A stretch of DNA of 12,702 nt, from positions 1 through 12,702 of the forward strand of contig CALBZG010000007.1 of NCBI GenBank assembly GCA_937889655.1. The letters run 5' to 3'. The translations under genes and the position numbers were made by a program. Origin of the DNA: an uncultured Clostridia bacterium (GTDB taxonomy: Bacteria; Bacillota; Clostridia; Peptostreptococcales; Anaerovoracaceae). Below the pieces are notes generated by a model that had not been told where the DNA came from, did not search any database, and saw nothing but the letters and a program-made list of their open reading frames with translations. Below are positions 1 to 6,333 of this stretch, piece by piece (positions within the stretch are counted from its first letter, which is position 1; every line of letters begins with the position of its first letter).

Positions 1-37
1 CATGCGGCTTCGTTCTTTCGAATTTCTGCTTTGCCAT
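1..37 (-). CDS. tuf: Elongation factor Tu, N-terminal 12 codons only (runs off the left end)
   Basis: Only the start of the gene is present. The minus strand reads ATG then MAKQKFERTKPH, the characteristic N-terminus of bacterial EF-Tu, just before the VNIGTIGHVDHGKTT region expected beyond the window. EF-Tu is the cytoplasmic GTPase that delivers aminoacyl-tRNA to the ribosome. A near-perfect Shine-Dalgarno AGGAGG lies at 48-53, about 10 bases before the start. The tRNA-Thr gene is 50 bases upstream with no terminator between, so the two are probably cotranscribed from the promoter at 176-204. The identification rests on 12 residues plus context. Those residues are distinctive and the location beyond sigH fits the region, so I am fairly sure. 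Confidence 0.85.
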   Translation of the reverse strand, partial: MAKQKFERTKPH

Positions 38-87
38 TTTAAATTTTCCTCCTAAAACTCTTTTTATAAAGTTTTTAATTAAAAAAA

Positions 88-164
88 TGGAGCTGATGAG
101 CAGGCTCGAACTGCCGAACCTCTTCCTTACCAAGGAAGTGCTCTACCTACTGAGCTACATCAGC
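88..164 (-). tRNA. tRNA-Thr, anticodon GGU, CCA tail encoded
   Basis: The minus strand folds into a complete cloverleaf. The acceptor stem GCTGATG/CATCAGC is a perfect 7 bp, the D stem is GCTC/GAGC, and the anticodon stem CTTCC/GGAAG encloses the loop TTGGTAA with anticodon GGT. The T stem GGCAG/CTGCT has one G-T pair and encloses TTCGAGC. Discriminator T and an encoded CCA end the gene at 88. It reads the threonine codons ACC and ACU. The variable loop, AGGTTC, has 6 bases where class I tRNAs usually have 4 or 5. The gene sits between sigH and tuf, with its own promoter only about 11 bases from the mature 5' end. The E. coli thrT gene (also tRNA-Thr GGU) likewise lies directly before a tuf gene. 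Confidence 0.97.
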
Positions 165-175
165 ACACCACGATT

Positions 176-204
176 ATGATACTAAATATAAACCGCTATG
201 TCAA
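176..204 (-). promoter_or_regulatory. Sigma-A-type promoter for tRNA-Thr and tuf
   Basis: On the minus strand a perfect -35 box TTGACA (199-204) is followed by a 17-base spacer and the -10 box TATCAT (176-181, 5 of 6 to consensus). Transcription would start at about 168-170, leaving a leader of only about 5 bases before the tRNA 5' end at 164. The site lies in the short gap after the sigH stop codon. It would make the tRNA-tuf unit independent of the upstream operon. It is recognised from the sequence alone. Confidence 0.8.
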
Positions 205-215
205 TTAAAATTCCG

Positions 216-827
216 CTATTTTTCAATACCTAAATACAATTCCAATTTGCGTTTCGTACGTTGCAAAGCATTGTCCACAGCCTTCACGCTTCTACCAGTG
301 ATTTCAGCGATTTCAGGATACGTTCTGCCTTTCAGATACTCATTCCAGACTTTAAGCTCAAGTTCAGAGAAGATTTCCTTTCCGAGCACCAATAGCTTAT
401 CCATCTCGCAATTTAAAACAACAATATCTTCCAATTCGGGGTTCCGGTCTCTGATGATATCCCTTAATGTACTTTCCTCACTGCCTTCCATGGGTTTATC
501 CAGGGATACCGATTCATTAAGCGGGCTATGCTTTAACCGTCCAGCCGCTTTGATCGCGTCGATGATCTGTCTATTGATGCAAATTTCAGCGAAGGTCTGG
601 AATGACGTCTGTTTTCCGGGATCGAAGCTCTTTATAGCCTTGAATATCCCGATCATTCCCTCCTGGACGATATCTTCGGAATCCGCTCCTGCAATAAAAT
701 ACATCCGGGCCTTGCCGCGAACCAGATCCTTATATTTTCTGATCAAATATTCTGCGGCATCCCCATCCCCATTTTTGGCCATAACAGCCAAGTCTTCATC
801 AGATAAACCTTTAAACGGCTCCTTCAT
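216..827 (-). CDS. sigH: RNA polymerase sigma-H factor (sigma-70 family)
   Basis: A 203-residue cytoplasmic sigma factor that directs RNA polymerase to stationary-phase, competence and early-sporulation promoters in Bacillus; its targets in Clostridia vary. Region 2 spans about residues 26-98 and contains the very conserved stretch GADSEDIVQEGMIG (47-60), which matches Bacillus SigH closely, followed by the promoter-melting part around TSFQTFAEICINRQI. Region 4 with its helix-turn-helix lies at about 147-197 and ends ALQRTKRKLELYL, again like SigH. Length is close to the usual 205-218. The ATG at 827 is preceded by GAAGG at 7 bases spacing and overlaps the end of rlmB by 17 bp, which suggests translational coupling. 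No terminator is visible after the stop. The yacP/rae1 gene often found between rlmB and sigH is absent. No anti-sigma gene is adjacent. Confidence 0.95.
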   Translation of the reverse strand: MKEPFKGLSDEDLAVMAKNGDGDAAEYLIRKYKDLVRGKARMYFIAGADSEDIVQEGMIGIFKAIKSFDPGKQTSFQTFAEICINRQIIDAIKAAGRLKHSPLNESVSLDKPMEGSEESTLRDIIRDRNPELEDIVVLNCEMDKLLVLGKEIFSELELKVWNEYLKGRTYPEIAEITGRSVKAVDNALQRTKRKLELYLGIEK

Positions 828-1818
828 CTCTTTGCCTTCTTATTTCATACAAAATAATAGCCGCAGCATTTGATGCATTCAAAGAGTTGATCCTTCCCTT
901 CATCGGGATGGAAACAATGAAATCGCATCTTTCCCTGATCAGCCTTCCAACTCCCGAGCCTTCCGAGCCGACAACGATGCCCACAGCTCCCTTTAAGTTT
1001 TGTTTGCTGTAAACCGTTCCTCCCATATCGCACGCGCCGATCCACAGACCACGTTCTTTCAGTTCTTCGATGGCTTCCGCTATGTTGGGGACCTTGACTA
1101 CCGGTACATATTCGATTGCTCCCGCGGATGCCTTGACCACGGTCTCGGTGATACCTGCCGCGCGCCTTTTGGGGATTATGACCCCGTGAGCCCCTGCTCC
1201 TTCCGCACTTCTGATGATCGCTCCCAAGTTGTGTGGGTCCTCCAGATTATCCAGTATCACTACAAAAGGTTCCTCCCCTTTCATGGCAGCCAAAGCAAAA
1301 ACATCGTCAAGTTCACTGTATTCGTATGCCGAAACATAAGCTATGACGCCCTGGTGCACGCCACCTCCGGACATTCTGTCCATGGCGGGCTTTTCGCTGT
1401 AGTGGATCGGGATTCCCCTGTCCTTGGCTATGCCGATGATTTTGATGATCGACCCCTCAGTTCCTTGGCCAACAATAAGTTTATCGATGGTACGCTCAGC
1501 TTTTAATGCTTCCAGCACCGGATGCCTGCCGCATATTATATTGGCATCCTCATGAGCATACTCTTTGTCGTTGTCGATCGCAGCGGGGTTGATGGCAGGT
1601 TTGGATTTGATCTTTACAGGCCGTTTAGCCCTTTTATCGGCAAGCTTTGCAGGTCTGGTTGAGGTTTTGGTTGCTGTTCTGCTTGCAGGTTTGTTTGTGG
1701 CTTTACCTGTGGATTTAACTTTGCTTTCATCTTGCTGCTTGGTCCTGTTTCCAGATTGATATTCTTTACGACGGCCCAATGCATTTTTACCTTTACCCGT
1801 GCTTTTTCTATTTTCCAT
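811..1818 (-). CDS. rlmB: SpoU/TrmH-family 23S rRNA 2'-O-ribose methyltransferase (RlmB type)
   Basis: A 335-residue SPOUT enzyme that transfers methyl from S-adenosylmethionine to the 2'-OH of a guanosine in 23S rRNA (Gm2251 in E. coli). Residues about 92-165 are the small SpoU substrate-binding domain (ICGRHPVLEAL at 95-105). The catalytic domain carries all three motifs: HNLGAIIRSAEG (196-207, with N197 and R203), IVVGSEGSGV (281-290), and IPMKGRINSLNASNAAAI (304-321), which forms the knot. I chose the ATG at 1818 because it is 4 bases after the folA stop; a longer open frame to 1962 lies inside folA. The first ~85 residues are unusual: a low-complexity tail with 24 Lys/Arg in the first 80 residues, rich in Thr, Ala and Pro. 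RlmB proteins are usually about 240-260 residues. The exact target nucleotide is inferred from family and locus. Confidence 0.92.
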   Translation of the reverse strand: MENRKSTGKGKNALGRRKEYQSGNRTKQQDESKVKSTGKATNKPASRTATKTSTRPAKLADKRAKRPVKIKSKPAINPAAIDNDKEYAHEDANIICGRHPVLEALKAERTIDKLIVGQGTEGSIIKIIGIAKDRGIPIHYSEKPAMDRMSGGGVHQGVIAYVSAYEYSELDDVFALAAMKGEEPFVVILDNLEDPHNLGAIIRSAEGAGAHGVIIPKRRAAGITETVVKASAGAIEYVPVVKVPNIAEAIEELKERGLWIGACDMGGTVYSKQNLKGAVGIVVGSEGSGVGRLIRERCDFIVSIPMKGRINSLNASNAAAIILYEIRRQRDEGAV

Positions 1819-1822
1819 GTTA

Positions 1823-2314
1823 TTACCAATTCTTTCTTCTATATTCTGTGAAGCGATACTTAATGCCGGATTCTTCATATTCATCGCTGGTCCATACGAG
1901 CTCAAAATCAGGATCCTCGTCAAGGTTCGGGAAATGACAGTCGGCTTCGAAGACAGTGTCAATTTTTGTGACGTAGACCTTGTCGCAAAATTTGAGGAAC
2001 TTCCTATATATGCTCGCCCCCCCTATTACAAAGACATCATCAGGAGCATGATGGGCCAGTTCCCGGTCCAAGGCATTGACCGTATGGCATACCAGGCATG
2101 GGGCATGAAACGCAGGATTTCTGGAGAGAATGATATTTATCCTGTCTGAGAGAGGTTTCCTGCCCGGAAGAGACTCGAAAGTAGTTCTTCCCATCAGCAC
2201 GATTTTACCCTTTGTCTTTTCCTTAAAATATTTGAGATCTCCAGGGATATGGCAAAGTAAATCGCCCCGAAATCCAATGGCCCAATTTCTATCTACAGCT
2301 ACTATCGCATTCAT
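1823..2314 (-). CDS. folA: Dihydrofolate reductase
   Basis: A 163-residue cytoplasmic enzyme that reduces dihydrofolate to tetrahydrofolate with NADPH. The family order of motifs is intact: MNAIVAVDRNWAIG at the start, the substrate-binding acid D26 in HIPGDLKYF, the NADPH-binding MGRTTFESLPGRKPL (41-55), R58 for the folate glutamate, VIGGASIY (96-103) and T116 in YVTKID. The Trp next to the catalytic region of many DHFRs (E. coli W22) is Cys here (C21). The gene is 28 bases after thyA and 4 bases before rlmB, so it is part of the cysS-sigH run. Pairing with ThyA makes sense because ThyA oxidises the folate cofactor to dihydrofolate. GAGG lies about 12 bases before the ATG, a rather long spacing, so initiation may be modest or coupled. 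Confidence 0.95.
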   Translation of the reverse strand: MNAIVAVDRNWAIGFRGDLLCHIPGDLKYFKEKTKGKIVLMGRTTFESLPGRKPLSDRINIILSRNPAFHAPCLVCHTVNALDRELAHHAPDDVFVIGGASIYRKFLKFCDKVYVTKIDTVFEADCHFPNLDEDPDFELVWTSDEYEESGIKYRFTEYRRKNW

Positions 2315-2342
2315 ATCTCTGTAAGTCCTCTTTCCCCGATGG

Positions 2343-3173
2343 CTAGATCGCTATCGGAATATCCGCAATTTGAGGATTATTCCGATAATCCTCGATCTTG
2401 ATATCGTTTACGGTAAATTCGTAAAAATCCTTTATTTCAGGATTTAGTTTAAACTTTGGCGCCGGAAACTGAGGGCGCGAAATCATCTCTTCAATAATCG
2501 GTACATGTCTGTCATAGATATGCGCATCCGCTATTACATGCACCAGTTCTCCGGGGACCAACCCTGCCGTTTGTGCCAGCATATGGACCAAAACAGAATA
2601 TTGCACCACATTCCAATTGTTAGCTGCCAGTATGTCCTGGGAGCGCTGGTTCAGTATAGCATTCAGCTTATTACCGGTCACGTTGAATGTCATGCTGTAT
2701 GCACAAGGTTCCAGTCCCATTTCCATTAAATCGCTGAAATTATATATATTGGTCAGGATCCTTCTCGAATATGGAGAATTTTTTAACTGCCAGATAACAT
2801 TGTCGACCTGATCCATCTCGCCCTGAGGAAATTTGTATTTAACGCCCAACTGATACCCGTAAGCTTTTCCGATAGACCCTTTTTCATCTGCCCATTCATC
2901 CCAGATCCGGCTTTTAAGGTCTTTGATGTTGTTTGATTTCTTTTGCCATATCCAAAGCATTTCGTCAACAGCGGATTTAATGGCGGTAGGCCGTAGCGTG
3001 AGCGCCGGAAACTCTTCTGAAAGATCGTAGCGGTTGACTACTCCGAACCGCTTGATGGTATGCGCAGGAGTGCCGTCCTCCCATTTCGGGCGTACGATCT
3101 GGCCTTGGGAAGAATACCCATTTTTGAGAATATCCATGCACATGGTTACAAATAATTCATCCGCTTTACTCAT
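2343..3173 (-). CDS. thyA: Thymidylate synthase, folate-dependent (ThyA type)
   Basis: A 276-residue cytoplasmic enzyme that methylates dUMP to dTMP with methylene-tetrahydrofolate, releasing dihydrofolate. The nucleophile is C157 in LEPCAYSMTFNV. Phosphate-binding arginines R137-R138 (YSRRIL) and R177 (LNQRSQDIL), N188 and the DAHIYDRH stretch (216-223) are all in place, and the chain ends in a short hydrophobic tail (IPIAI), as in ThyA. The N-terminal third (VRPKWEDGTPAHTIKRFG) differs from E. coli ThyA, marking a divergent subgroup. The ATG at 3173 overlaps the mrnC stop within ATGAGTAA and has GAGGT a few bases upstream, so translation is coupled; an in-frame ATG at 3197 lies inside mrnC and is less likely. 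The next gene, folA, recycles the dihydrofolate produced. Confidence 0.95.
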   Translation of the reverse strand: MSKADELFVTMCMDILKNGYSSQGQIVRPKWEDGTPAHTIKRFGVVNRYDLSEEFPALTLRPTAIKSAVDEMLWIWQKKSNNIKDLKSRIWDEWADEKGSIGKAYGYQLGVKYKFPQGEMDQVDNVIWQLKNSPYSRRILTNIYNFSDLMEMGLEPCAYSMTFNVTGNKLNAILNQRSQDILAANNWNVVQYSVLVHMLAQTAGLVPGELVHVIADAHIYDRHVPIIEEMISRPQFPAPKFKLNPEIKDFYEFTVNDIKIEDYRNNPQIADIPIAI

Positions 3174-3552
3174 GATCAACCTCGCTGTCAATAGCATTTA
3201 TCGCTTTTTCTATCAATTCTTCCAAACGTTCTCTTCGGCCGGTGAGATACAGATCCCCAATCAGCGCTTCAAAAGCCGTCGCCATTTTATAGGTAACAGG
3301 GTCTGCATTTTTAGGTTTTGAAACGATTTTTCGATTTCTGGCTCTTTTCACCAGGGCTTGCTCTTCTGTCGACAATGTGTCAAAAATCTTTTTTAGAGCC
3401 GTGGCCTGGCCTTCGGCTCTAACATATTTAACTGCCGTCTTGTGAAGCACATCCACATTCACTTTGCCCGACTGGAGAACATGGAGTCTTATGTAGCATT
3501 CGTATACAGCATCTCCCATATAGGCAAGGGCCGTGGTGTTCAAATTTTTCAT
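3166..3552 (-). CDS. mrnC: Mini-ribonuclease III
   Basis: A 128-residue RNase III-like protein consisting of the catalytic domain only, without a double-stranded RNA-binding domain. In Bacillus this enzyme cuts the stems that release mature 23S rRNA. The signature AYMGDAVYE (10-18) and the second acidic motif TAFEALIGDLYL (92-103) supply the metal-binding residues, probably D14, E95 and D100 by analogy with RNase III. Length is normal for the family. The gene starts 5 bases after the cysS stop and overlaps the thyA start by 8 bp. Its own Shine-Dalgarno is weak (AGAGAAT inside the end of cysS), which points to coupled translation. The cysS-mrnC pairing is conserved in Firmicutes. Confidence 0.93.
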   Translation of the reverse strand: MKNLNTTALAYMGDAVYECYIRLHVLQSGKVNVDVLHKTAVKYVRAEGQATALKKIFDTLSTEEQALVKRARNRKIVSKPKNADPVTYKMATAFEALIGDLYLTGRRERLEELIEKAINAIDSEVDHE

Positions 3553-3557
3553 AGCAA

Positions 3558-4955
3558 CTATTCTCTTATGATTTGAACTCCCTGAGGGGTATCTTTCAAA
3601 GTGATGCCTTTTACCTTCAGAATGTCCCTAATCTCATCAGCTCTCTGGAAATCCTTATTTTTCCTTGCTTCCTGCCGTTCATCCACTAATGCTTGCAGTT
3701 CAGGATCGACGCTCTCTTCATTTTCTTCCTGAAGCAGTCCCAGAACGTCGCAAAGTTCTTGTAATGAAGCAAGGCATTTCGAAGCGAATTCTGTACTGGC
3801 CCCGTTGATAACAGCTGTATTGATTGCAGTGATCATTTCGAACACGGCTGTGATGGCATCCGCTGTATTCAAGTCGTCGTCCATTGCCGCGATAAATTTT
3901 TCTTTGTATACAGACAGGTCGCCAAAGGTCTCCTTTTCAGATTCTGTCATGTGATCGCCGCCGTTGATAGCAAGATGCCTCAGGTTTGCCTTGGCGTTCA
4001 GCATCCGGCCAAGGCTGTTTTTTGCCTGCTCCATCAGAGCGTCACTGAAATTGATCGGATTTCTATAATGTCCGGAAAGCAAAAAATATCTCATGACTTC
4101 ACCGTCATACTCTTTGAGTATATCGCGAACAGTGAAGAAATTGCCCTTTGATTTGCTCATCTTTTCGTTATCGATGGTAATGTAGCCGTTATGCATCCAA
4201 TAGTTTGCAAAAGGAGCGCCGCTAAGGGCTTCCGACTGAGCTATTTCATTTTCATGATGCGGAAAAACCAGGTCCTGCCCACCAGCATGGATATCGATTG
4301 TTTCGCCGAGATACCTCTTTGACATAGTAGAGCATTCAATGTGCCAGCCCGGGCGGCCCATTCCCCACGGAGAGTCCCACGCAATTTCATCTTCTGATTT
4401 TCTTGCTTTCCAAAGAGCAAAATCCAGCGGATCACGCTTGATATCGCCTGTTTCTACTCGAGCGCCGGATTCAAGATCATCAATATTCTGTCCGGAAAGC
4501 TTCCCATAGTCGCTGAACATACGCGTATTATAATAAACGTCGCCGTTTACCTCATAAGCATAGCCTTTATCCACCAGCCCTTTGACAAAATCGATGATTT
4601 CCTGAATGTTTTCAGTGACTTTGGGGTGTATTGATGCCTTTTTTACATTGAGCGCTGCAGCATCCTTATAGTATTCCGCAATATATTTTTCACTGACTTC
4701 AGACGCAGAGATGCCTTCCTCTCTGGCCCGATTGATTATTTTATCGTCAACGTCCGTGAAATTCTGCACAAACTTGACATGATAGCCTCTGTATTCCATA
4801 TAGCGCCTTAAGGTATCAAAAACAACAAATGGCCTGGCGTTTCCAATGTGGAAAAAGTTGTATACCGTTGGGCCGCACACGTATATCTTAACTTCATTCT
4901 TGTCTATGGGAACAAATTCTTCTTTTTTTCTTTTCAGTGTGTTATAGACTTTCAT
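3558..4955 (-). CDS. cysS: Cysteinyl-tRNA synthetase
   Basis: A 465-residue class I aminoacyl-tRNA synthetase that charges tRNA-Cys. The HIGH-type motif is HIGN (36-39), preceded by VCGPTVY. The catalytic zinc ligands C27, C208, H233 and E237 (FPHHENE) are all present. KMSKS lies at 265-269 followed by GNFFTVRDIL. The C-terminal helical anticodon-binding domain includes RKNKDFQRADEIRD near the end. Length is typical. The start is supported by AGGAG about 6 bases upstream. It is the first gene of the cysS-mrnC-thyA-folA-rlmB-sigH run and follows the terminator of the peptidase gene. I could not identify a convincing promoter in the roughly 90 bases between, and there is no T-box sequence there. 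Confidence 0.98.
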   Translation of the reverse strand: MKVYNTLKRKKEEFVPIDKNEVKIYVCGPTVYNFFHIGNARPFVVFDTLRRYMEYRGYHVKFVQNFTDVDDKIINRAREEGISASEVSEKYIAEYYKDAAALNVKKASIHPKVTENIQEIIDFVKGLVDKGYAYEVNGDVYYNTRMFSDYGKLSGQNIDDLESGARVETGDIKRDPLDFALWKARKSEDEIAWDSPWGMGRPGWHIECSTMSKRYLGETIDIHAGGQDLVFPHHENEIAQSEALSGAPFANYWMHNGYITIDNEKMSKSKGNFFTVRDILKEYDGEVMRYFLLSGHYRNPINFSDALMEQAKNSLGRMLNAKANLRHLAINGGDHMTESEKETFGDLSVYKEKFIAAMDDDLNTADAITAVFEMITAINTAVINGASTEFASKCLASLQELCDVLGLLQEENEESVDPELQALVDERQEARKNKDFQRADEIRDILKVKGITLKDTPQGVQIIRE

Positions 4956-5045
4956 TTTATCTCCTATTATTCATATTAAACATGCACATATGAGTTATAC
5001 CCGCATCCGGCACATTTTATCATGCATTCAGGTCCCAAGCCCCTC

Positions 5046-5077
5046 AAAAAGAAAAAGGCAGACAATAAATGCCTGCC
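5046..5077 (-). terminator. Rho-independent terminator after the M23 peptidase gene
   Basis: On the minus strand GGCAGGCA and TGTCTGCC form an 8-bp stem with one G-T pair around the 5-base loop TTTAT (5057-5077), followed at once by TTTTTCTTTTT (5046-5056). It begins 16 bases beyond the peptidase stop codon. It should separate the peptidase from the cysS operon. Confidence 0.9.
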
Positions 5078-5093
5078 AAGTATTATACTACTA

Positions 5094-6116
5094 TTATTCT
5101 GCATTATCAAGGGCTTCGGTTGTCACTGACAATGCTTCCGGAGATATCGCCTCAGGAATCGATGATGCGGGTGGATTTTCCGCTCCCTCCTGCGTTTGGA
5201 GCTGTTCTGCCGGTTCAATCGTTTGCTCCGGAGCCGTCTCAATGGACGTTGTTGCTTCCGGCAATTTAGCTGCAGCTTCTTCAGTGGCCGCTTTCTGCTC
5301 AGAAACCGTTGAAACGCCTGCTATAGATATGTAGTTTGCGGGATTGACGCAAATGCCGTTTGCCCTTACTTCAAAATGTACATGGGTGCCGGTTGCATTG
5401 CCCGTCCTGCCCACATCCGCAATTTTCTGGCCTTTGACCACGTCATCTCCCGCATTGACAGACACGGAGCTGCAATGGGAATAATAAGTGGCGAAGCCGT
5501 TCCCATGTTCTATTATGACCAATAACCCGTAGGAGTTCCTGTATCCGGTGAATACCACCGTACCGCTGTCAGCAGCAAGGATATCCGTGCCGGCCGGAGC
5601 CAGCAGATCCACGCCTAAATGCATTCTGCCATTTCGCATTCCGTATTTTGAGCCAAGCTTATATGTTGCAAGGGGATTGATGAAGCTCCCTGTGCCCTGC
5701 TTGATCGGGCCATTGTAAGAAACGCTGCTGACCCTGGATGCTGTCTGCTCCTGGTTGCCCGATGCATAAGCGGTCCTTTTTGCTGTGCCTATTAAAATGA
5801 CTTCATTAACCGATTCTTTTACTGTCAGGTCTGCAATCGTTTTCGATGTTACTATTATACCGTTCTTTCTCACTACATAGGCAACATTTTCTTTTAGTCC
5901 GGTGCTGCCTTGGCTGATCAGTGCGCTGACGCCTTCTGTCATATCATCGCTGTACTCATATTCAGTGACGTATCCGACTTTCTCAAGAGATTTTTCGTAA
6001 CCTGCCGTCAACACTCCCGACTTCTCTTCAGTTTGCATCCCCAGTGTATAGACCGGAGATATGCATAATGTAACAAATAATACTGCTACGACAGCAGCTG
6101 TAATACCTTTTTTCAT
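5094..6116 (-). CDS. Secreted G5-domain, M23-family metallopeptidase (probable cell-wall hydrolase)
   Basis: A 340-residue exported protein. Residues 1-24 are a signal peptide: Lys-Lys, then a hydrophobic stretch ending near SPVYT. Residues about 35-115 resemble a G5 domain, a cell-wall or sugar-binding module common in clostridial peptidases (GYEKSLEKVGY through VNEVILIGTAKR). The M23 (LytM/lysostaphin-like) domain spans about 143-262, with zinc ligands H166 and D170 (MHLGVDL), H214 and the HVHFE motif (H245, H247). All catalytic residues are present, so it should be active, probably as a peptidoglycan endopeptidase. Residues 271-340 form a disordered tail rich in Glu, Ala, Pro and Thr. No LPXTG or transmembrane anchor is seen at the end. 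It has its own GAGG ribosome site, candidate promoter and terminator. The peptide bond cut is unknown. Confidence 0.9.
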   Translation of the reverse strand: MKKGITAAVVAVLFVTLCISPVYTLGMQTEEKSGVLTAGYEKSLEKVGYVTEYEYSDDMTEGVSALISQGSTGLKENVAYVVRKNGIIVTSKTIADLTVKESVNEVILIGTAKRTAYASGNQEQTASRVSSVSYNGPIKQGTGSFINPLATYKLGSKYGMRNGRMHLGVDLLAPAGTDILAADSGTVVFTGYRNSYGLLVIIEHGNGFATYYSHCSSVSVNAGDDVVKGQKIADVGRTGNATGTHVHFEVRANGICVNPANYISIAGVSTVSEQKAATEEAAAKLPEATTSIETAPEQTIEPAEQLQTQEGAENPPASSIPEAISPEALSVTTEALDNAE

Positions 6117-6173
6117 TTTTTACCTCGCTCTCTCGGAAATTTAAAACCCGCTATTTCCGACCAGCTTTTTTAT

Positions 6174-6202
6174 AGGCTACCTTATTGCGATTATTATGTC
6201 AA
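6174..6202 (-). promoter_or_regulatory. Candidate sigma-A promoter for the M23 peptidase gene
   Basis: A perfect -35 TTGACA (6197-6202, minus strand) is followed by 17 bases and TAGCCT (6174-6179), which keeps only the TA and final T of the -10 consensus. TATAAA occurs a few bases further on, but at 22 bases the spacing is too long. The site lies between the upstream terminator and the peptidase start, where a promoter is needed. The weak -10 keeps confidence moderate. Confidence 0.45.
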
Positions 6203-6236
6203 CCTTTTTGCGTCATTTTTCACAAAATCTACACAT

Positions 6237-6281
6237 AAAAAATGCCCAAAAATGTTCTATAATCAACACTTTGAGCATTTT
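6237..6281 (-). terminator. Rho-independent terminator after the cyclophilin gene
   Basis: On the minus strand AAAATGCTCAAA pairs with TTTGGGCATTTT (one G-T pair). The stem extends past a small asymmetric internal loop by TGTT/AACA around the loop GATTATAG, and runs into a T tract at 6237-6242. It lies about 50 bases beyond the cyclophilin stop and would close the long yacL-ispDF-proS-chr-nudix-ppi run. The rest of the 217-base gap (6117-6333) holds only the peptidase promoter and ribosome site. Confidence 0.75.
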
Positions 6282-6333
6282 CCACCATATTGTTTGGTCT
6301 CAAATTATCTGTACTAATTTGCGGTTTTTGTCT

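Noticed and set aside
193..219. ATAGCGG repeated at 193-199 and 213-219 and again before the M23 peptidase (6148-6154), as a shared operator
   Set aside because: The 7-mer also occurs inside thyA (about 2528) and rlmB (about 1078), and the flanks are only generally AT-rich, so chance explains it as well as regulation.
1819..1962. Longer rlmB start at 1962, adding 48 residues
   Set aside because: The extension lies inside folA, has no ribosome site or family similarity, and the ATG at 1818 sits 4 bases after the folA stop as expected for a coupled operon.
4990..5030. TATAAC near 4996 as the -10 of a cysS promoter
   Set aside because: At 16-18 bases spacing there is no sequence close to TTGACA, so I did not annotate it.
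4956..5045. T-box or other riboswitch upstream of cysS, and the same idea for proS (10121-10185)
   Set aside because: Both gaps are far too short for a T-box leader and contain no AGGGTGGNACCGCG-like sequence or antiterminator/terminator pair.
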